Translations under genes and position numbers: made by a program
Shown here: positions 4,439 through 7,893 of the stretch, in pieces
How positions within the stretch are numbered: the stretch's first letter is position 1
Layout: every line of letters begins with the position of its first letter
Notes under the pieces: generated by a model
Seen by the model: only the letters and a program-made list of their open reading frames with translations
Database searches by the model: none
What the model was told of the DNA's origin: nothing
NCBI GenBank assembly: GCA_903871435.1
Contig: CAIQGU010000303.1
Span: forward strand, 1-7,893
DNA: 7,893 nt
From: an uncultured Burkholderiales bacterium
GTDB lineage: Bacteria; Pseudomonadota; Gammaproteobacteria; Burkholderiales; Burkholderiaceae_F
Reading direction: 5' to 3'

Positions 4439-6979
4439 ATGAGCAATGGCCTAGCTTTACCGCGCCGCGCTGCCTCCGGCTCCCTAGCTGGCACCGTGGC
4501 CGGCCTCTTCACCGCCGCGGGGGCAGCCGTGCTGCTGCCCGGCAGCGCAGCCGCCGACCCCATGAACCGCGACCGGCCGTTTCCGGTCGTTGCGACCCCC
4601 GCCGCCGACCCCGCAAAGACCGCCTCGGTCAGCCATGGGTCCGACGACAGCGTCACGCTCAACTTCGTCAACGCGGATATCGAGGCTGTGGTGCGGGCCA
4701 TCGGCCAGTTCACCGGCCGTACTTTCGTAATCGACCCGCGGGTCAAGGGCACCATGACCCTGGTGACCGAGCGGCCGGTCTCGCGGCGCCAGGCCTACGA
4801 GGAGCTGTTATCGGCGCTGCGCCTGCAGGGCTATACCCTGGTGGAATCGGCCGAAGCCGGTGGCGTGGCGCGCGTGCTGCTCGAGGCGGACGCCAAGTTG
4901 CAGGGCGGCCGCGTCACACCACCGGCGGCGGCGATGCCGCGCGGCGACCAGGTCGTCACGCAGGTGTTCCGCCTGCAATACGAATCGGCGAGCAACCTCG
5001 TGCCGGTGCTGCGTCCGCTCATCGCACCCAACAACACCATCGCCGCGTACGCCGCCAACAACACGCTGGTCATCACGGATTACGCGGACAACCTGCGCCG
5101 CCTGGCCCGCATCATCGAGGACATCGACTCCCCGGCAACCTCCGAGGTGGTGGTGCTGCCGGTCAAATACGGGCTGGCATCCGACATCGCGGGCATCGTC
5201 AACAAGGTCCTCGACGAAGGCTCGCGCACGGGGGGCCAGGGCGTTGACTCGGGCCAGCGGGTGCTGGTGCAGGCCGAGGCGCGCAGCAACAGTCTCATCC
5301 TGCGCGCAGCCAGTCATGCGCGGCTGGAGCAAGCCAAGTCGCTCATCGAGCGCTTCGATCAGCCTAGCGCCACGCCGGGCAATATCAATGTGATCTATCT
5401 GCGCAACGCGCAATCGACCAAACTTGCGCCACTGTTGCGCGCCGTCCTGTCGTCCGACCCCACCTTCATCGCGCAGGCGGGCGGCACGGCAAGCCTCTCG
5501 TCCGGGGGCTCCGGCACGTCGGGCGGCGGGCTCTCGGGCATGGGCGGCTCTGGCGGCAGCGCAACCGGTACCAGTGCTTTTGGCTCTTCCAATACCGGCG
5601 GGCTGAACGGCACGGGCGGCAGTTCCACCACCACGACCACCACGTCCACCAACCCCGCGGGCGGCGGCGACCGCAACGGCCTGGCCGGCATGATCCAGGC
5701 CGACCCCGCCACCAACTCCCTCATCATCTCGGCGCCCGAGACGGTGTTCCGCAATATCCGCGCCATCGTCGACAAGCTCGACGTGCGCCCGGCGCAGGTG
5801 CTGATCGAGTCGCTGGTGGCCGAGATCAACGCCGACAATACCCAGGAGTTCGGCATCCAGTGGCAGGACCTCAACGGCCTGAACAGCAGCGGCACCAACG
5901 TGATCGGCGGCACCAATTTCGGCACCAGCGGCACCTCCGGCACGCAGAACATCATCGGCGCGGCGAGCAGCATCGGCTCGCTGGGCCAGGGTCTCAATAT
6001 CGGCGTAGTCAAGGGCACCATCAACATCCCCGGACTTGGCTCGGTGACCAACATCTCCGTGCTCGCCCGGGCGCTGGAGACCAAGGTAAACGCCAATATC
6101 CTCTCCCGACCCAACATCCAGACCCTGGACAACGAGGAGGGCAAGTTCCTGGTCGGCCAGAACGTGGGGTTCGTCACCGGCTCGTATTCGTCGACCAATT
6201 CCACGGCCACCGTGTCGCCCTTCCAGACCTTCGAGCGCCATGACATCGGCCTGCAGCTGCGCGTCAAGCCGCAGATTTCCGAAGGCGGAACCGTGCGCCT
6301 GACGATCTACATCGAGGATTCCTCGCTGTCGCCCGGAACCGATCCGAATAACCCGACCCTCAACAAGCGCAGCTTCGAGACCAACGTCATCGTCGAGGAC
6401 GGAAACTTCGTGGTCATCAGCGGCATGATCCAGAATCAGGTCAACGAGACCCAGAACAAGGTGCCTCTGCTGGGCGACATACCCTGGCTGGGCCAGCTGT
6501 TCCGCTACGACTCGCGCCAGCACACCAAGACGCAGACCATGGTTTTCCTGCGGCCGACCGTGGTGCGCGACGAGGCTGCCTCGCACGTGCTCACCGTGGA
6601 CCGCTATGCCTATGTCCGCAACGAGCTCACGAATGCGGCGCCGCAGAGCAACCTGGTGCTCAAAGACATGCCGCTGGCCATCCCGCCGCTGCCGCCCTCG
6701 CCCGCCGATTCCGCCGCCGCTGCAGCGGTACCGCAGGACGCGCGTATTTCGGTGGCGGTTGTCGACACCACCGTGGAAGCGCAGCAGCTGCAAAAACAGC
6801 TGCGCAACGGCGGCGTGATCACGCGCTGGGAGCCTGTGGCGGTGCAGGGCGCCGCCAGCACTCAACTGCGCATCGTGGTCGACCGTGGTGAGCGCAGCAT
6901 CGAGGACACCGTGGCGCTGCTGCGCGGCATGGGTTACGCGCCCATCCTGCTGCGTGACAGTCCGCCCAAGGCACCATGA
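4439..6979 (+). CDS. gspD: GspD, type II secretion secretin with a C-terminal SPOR-like extension
   Basis: The product is 846 aa, longer than the roughly 650-780 aa usual for GspD. Fifteen or so copies form the gated outer-membrane channel through which folded exoproteins exit. A Sec signal peptide (1-39) probably cleaves at SAAA-DP; there is no lipobox. The order of domains is N0 (about 70-150, with VTLNFVNADIEAVV), N1 (about 173-233), N2 (about 236-310), N3 (about 314-450), and secretin core (about 453-710). N3 is split by a Gly/Ser/Thr-rich stretch at 347-410. The core carries a second Gly/Thr/Ser-rich loop at about 480-517, possibly gate-related, and the secretin signature VPLLGDIPWLGQLF (675-688). 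Residues 712-748 include the S-domain-like DRYAYVRNE pattern; a Pro/Ala linker (749-766) leads to a SPOR-like tail. The ATG has only a weak ribosome site and probably depends on coupling to gspN. The stop overlaps gspE as ATGA. Confidence 0.96.
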   Translation: MSNGLALPRRAASGSLAGTVAGLFTAAGAAVLLPGSAAADPMNRDRPFPVVATPAADPAKTASVSHGSDDSVTLNFVNADIEAVVRAIGQFTGRTFVIDPRVKGTMTLVTERPVSRRQAYEELLSALRLQGYTLVESAEAGGVARVLLEADAKLQGGRVTPPAAAMPRGDQVVTQVFRLQYESASNLVPVLRPLIAPNNTIAAYAANNTLVITDYADNLRRLARIIEDIDSPATSEVVVLPVKYGLASDIAGIVNKVLDEGSRTGGQGVDSGQRVLVQAEARSNSLILRAASHARLEQAKSLIERFDQPSATPGNINVIYLRNAQSTKLAPLLRAVLSSDPTFIAQAGGTASLSSGGSGTSGGGLSGMGGSGGSATGTSAFGSSNTGGLNGTGGSSTTTTTTSTNPAGGGDRNGLAGMIQADPATNSLIISAPETVFRNIRAIVDKLDVRPAQVLIESLVAEINADNTQEFGIQWQDLNGLNSSGTNVIGGTNFGTSGTSGTQNIIGAASSIGSLGQGLNIGVVKGTINIPGLGSVTNISVLARALETKVNANILSRPNIQTLDNEEGKFLVGQNVGFVTGSYSSTNSTATVSPFQTFERHDIGLQLRVKPQISEGGTVRLTIYIEDSSLSPGTDPNNPTLNKRSFETNVIVEDGNFVVISGMIQNQVNETQNKVPLLGDIPWLGQLFRYDSRQHTKTQTMVFLRPTVVRDEAASHVLTVDRYAYVRNELTNAAPQSNLVLKDMPLAIPPLPPSPADSAAAAAVPQDARISVAVVDTTVEAQQLQKQLRNGGVITRWEPVAVQGAASTQLRIVVDRGERSIEDTVALLRGMGYAPILLRDSPPKAP
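5477..5668 (+). repeat. Gly/Ser/Thr-rich low-complexity segment in GspD N3
   Basis: GspD residues 347-410 are almost entirely Gly, Ser, Thr and Ala, with a run of six Thr and one Ser-Thr pair encoded by repeated ACC/ACG codons at 5627-5650. It interrupts the N3 domain between LLRAVLSSDPTF and GLAGMIQADPATN. Many GspD proteins have a flexible Gly-rich loop at this place facing the periplasmic lumen, so it is expected in kind, though the repetitive DNA makes its length prone to change. Confidence 0.75.
6737..6958 (+). other. SPOR-like domain coding segment at the end of gspD
   Basis: GspD residues 767-840 have the beta-alpha-beta-beta-alpha-beta pattern of a SPOR domain. These are a strand (ISVAVVD), a helix (EAQQLQKQLRNGG), a strand (VITRWEPVAV), then TQLRIVVDRG as strand, RSIEDTVALLRGMG as helix and APILLRD as strand. 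The Arg before the third strand (RIVV) and the Gly ahead of the last strand sit where SPOR proteins such as FtsN have RV and a Gly. SPOR domains bind glycan strands of peptidoglycan lacking stem peptides. A Pro/Ala-rich linker (749-766) separates it from the secretin body. The match is by pattern only; a diverged non-SPOR ferredoxin-like fold is possible. Confidence 0.55.
6968..6971 (+). promoter_or_regulatory. Weak ribosome binding site of gspE
   Basis: AAGG ends 4 nt before the ATG at 6976, shorter spacing than ideal. Together with the ATGA overlap it points to translation of gspE being coupled to gspD. Confidence 0.35.
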
Positions 6980-7893
6980 GCAGCGCCCAGCAGTACGTGC
7001 CCTACGCCTTCGCGCGGGACAACGCCATATTGCTCAAGCCGCACAGTGATCACGAGGCTGAGGTCTGGATCACGGAGTCCACCGGCATCGACGCCCTCAA
7101 CGAGGTGATGCGCGCTTTCCCCGGAAAGGTAAGGCCCAGCATCGTCGATGCCCAGGTGCTGGCCGAGGCCATTGCGCAGACCTACTCGCGCCCCGAGGAC
7201 TCCGCCCAGCAGATCGTCGGCGACATCGAGGGCGAGATCGACATCACGCGCATGATGCAGGACGTTCCCGACATCGAGGACCTGCTCGAGACGGAGGACG
7301 ACGCGCCGATCATCCGGATGATCAACGCCCTGCTCACGCACGCGGCGCGCGACGGCGCATCTGACATTCACCTCGAGGCCTTTGAACAATCCTCGCTGGT
7401 GCGATTCCGGGTGGACGGCACCCTGCGTGACATCGTCCGGCCCAAGCGGGCACTGCACGCGGCTCTGGTGTCGCGCATCAAGATCATGGCGGCCATGGAT
7501 ATTGCCGAGAAGCGCCTGCCGCAGGACGGGCGCATAACGCTGCGCGTGGGTGGCCGCGCCATCGACGTGCGCGTTTCCACGCTGCCCACCGGCCATGGCG
7601 AACGCGTCGTGCTGCGGCTGCTGGAAAAAGACCTGACACGCATCGACCTCACGACGCTGGGCATGTCGGACCGCACGCTGGGGATATTCGACGGGCTTTT
7701 CCACCAGCCGCACGGCATCCTGCTGGTCACCGGCCCCACCGGTTCTGGCAAGTCGACCACGCTGTATGCGGCCATGCGGCGACTCGACCACGCGACGACC
7801 AACATCATGACCGTCGAGGACCCGATCGAATACGACCTGCCGGGGGTAGGCCAGACCCAGGTCAATGCCAAGATCGACATGAATTTTGCGCGG
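6976..7893 (+). CDS. gspE: GspE, type II secretion ATPase (5' part, cut by the window edge)
   Basis: 306 codons are visible and the frame is open to the last base; the usual protein is about 460-510 aa, so roughly 150-200 residues are missing. GspE is the cytoplasmic hexameric ATPase docked on GspL that powers pseudopilus growth. The visible part has a short N-terminal domain (1 to about 105), whose first helix region contacts GspL in the family. Then comes DDAPIIRMINALL (108-120) and the N2-type domain SDIHLE (129-134) with GTLRDI and VRFRVDG. Walker A is GPTGSGKST (253-261) and the aspartate box is TVEDPIEY (279-286), followed by GVGQTQVN. Walker B, the His box and the zinc tetracysteine region lie beyond the edge. 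The ATG overlaps the gspD stop. Placement after gspD instead of before gspF at the operon head is noted separately. Confidence 0.95.
   Translation, partial: MSSAQQYVPYAFARDNAILLKPHSDHEAEVWITESTGIDALNEVMRAFPGKVRPSIVDAQVLAEAIAQTYSRPEDSAQQIVGDIEGEIDITRMMQDVPDIEDLLETEDDAPIIRMINALLTHAARDGASDIHLEAFEQSSLVRFRVDGTLRDIVRPKRALHAALVSRIKIMAAMDIAEKRLPQDGRITLRVGGRAIDVRVSTLPTGHGERVVLRLLEKDLTRIDLTTLGMSDRTLGIFDGLFHQPHGILLVTGPTGSGKSTTLYAAMRRLDHATTNIMTVEDPIEYDLPGVGQTQVNAKIDMNFAR

Noticed and set aside
6717..6728. Perfect 12-bp palindrome CCGCTGCAGCGG
   Set aside because: It lies within Ala-rich coding sequence of the gspD linker; one such palindrome is unremarkable in DNA of this base composition.
6784..6803. 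Inverted repeat with 7-bp arms (GCAGCTG and CAGCTGC) and a 6-nt loop
   Set aside because: It lies inside gspD and is explained by repeated Gln-Leu codons (QQLQKQL); no T tract follows, so it is not a terminator.
4808..6865. A 685-codon open frame on the minus strand opposite gspD
   Set aside because: It is a shadow of the GC-rich gspD codons: the translation is rich in Arg, His, Gly and Ala without any family motif, and gspD is unmistakable on the plus strand.

Overview
The window is a high-GC stretch holding one uninterrupted, plus-strand piece of a type II secretion system (T2SS, general secretory pathway) operon: gspI (3' end only), gspJ, gspK, gspL, gspM, gspN, gspD and gspE (5' part only). 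Protein features recalled from memory, not searched, point to a Betaproteobacterium of Burkholderiales type. These are the GspJ N-terminus and its following RGL motif, the GspD run around the LQGGR and ITDYADNLRR segments, the GspL LRQALPNLLED motif and a GspE with a short N-terminal region. A related high-GC Gammaproteobacterium cannot be excluded.

Layout: 1-96 is the end of gspI. Bases 111-1762 encode the minor pseudopilins GspJ and GspK, which with GspI and GspH form the pseudopilus tip. Bases 1759-3587 encode the inner-membrane assembly proteins GspL and GspM. Bases 3665-4435 encode GspN, and 4439-6979 encode the outer-membrane secretin GspD. From 6976 to the window edge is the secretion ATPase GspE, complete through Walker A and the aspartate box. 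Three junctions (K/L, L/M if the first ATG is used, D/E) are ATGA stop-start overlaps and others are 2-14 nt apart, so this is one co-transcribed, translationally coupled unit. The only real gap is 77 nt between gspM and gspN. No promoter, terminator, RNA gene, mobile element or CRISPR array was seen.

How the parts work together: GspE hydrolyses ATP at the cytoplasmic face, docked on GspL; GspL and GspM (with GspF and GspC, not in the window) form the inner-membrane platform. The platform drives growth of a pseudopilus tipped by GspI, J and K, which pushes folded periplasmic exoproteins through the GspD channel.

Most notable points: (1) GspD is long (846 aa) and, after the normal secretin core and a Pro/Ala linker, ends in about 75 residues whose pattern resembles a SPOR (peptidoglycan-binding) domain. 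(2) Gene order is I-J-K-L-M-N-D-E, so D and E follow N instead of leading the operon. (3) GspK carries a Gly/Ser-rich stretch where the classical protein has a larger helical insert. No wholly unknown system was found; the GspD C-terminal fusion is the best candidate for something undescribed.
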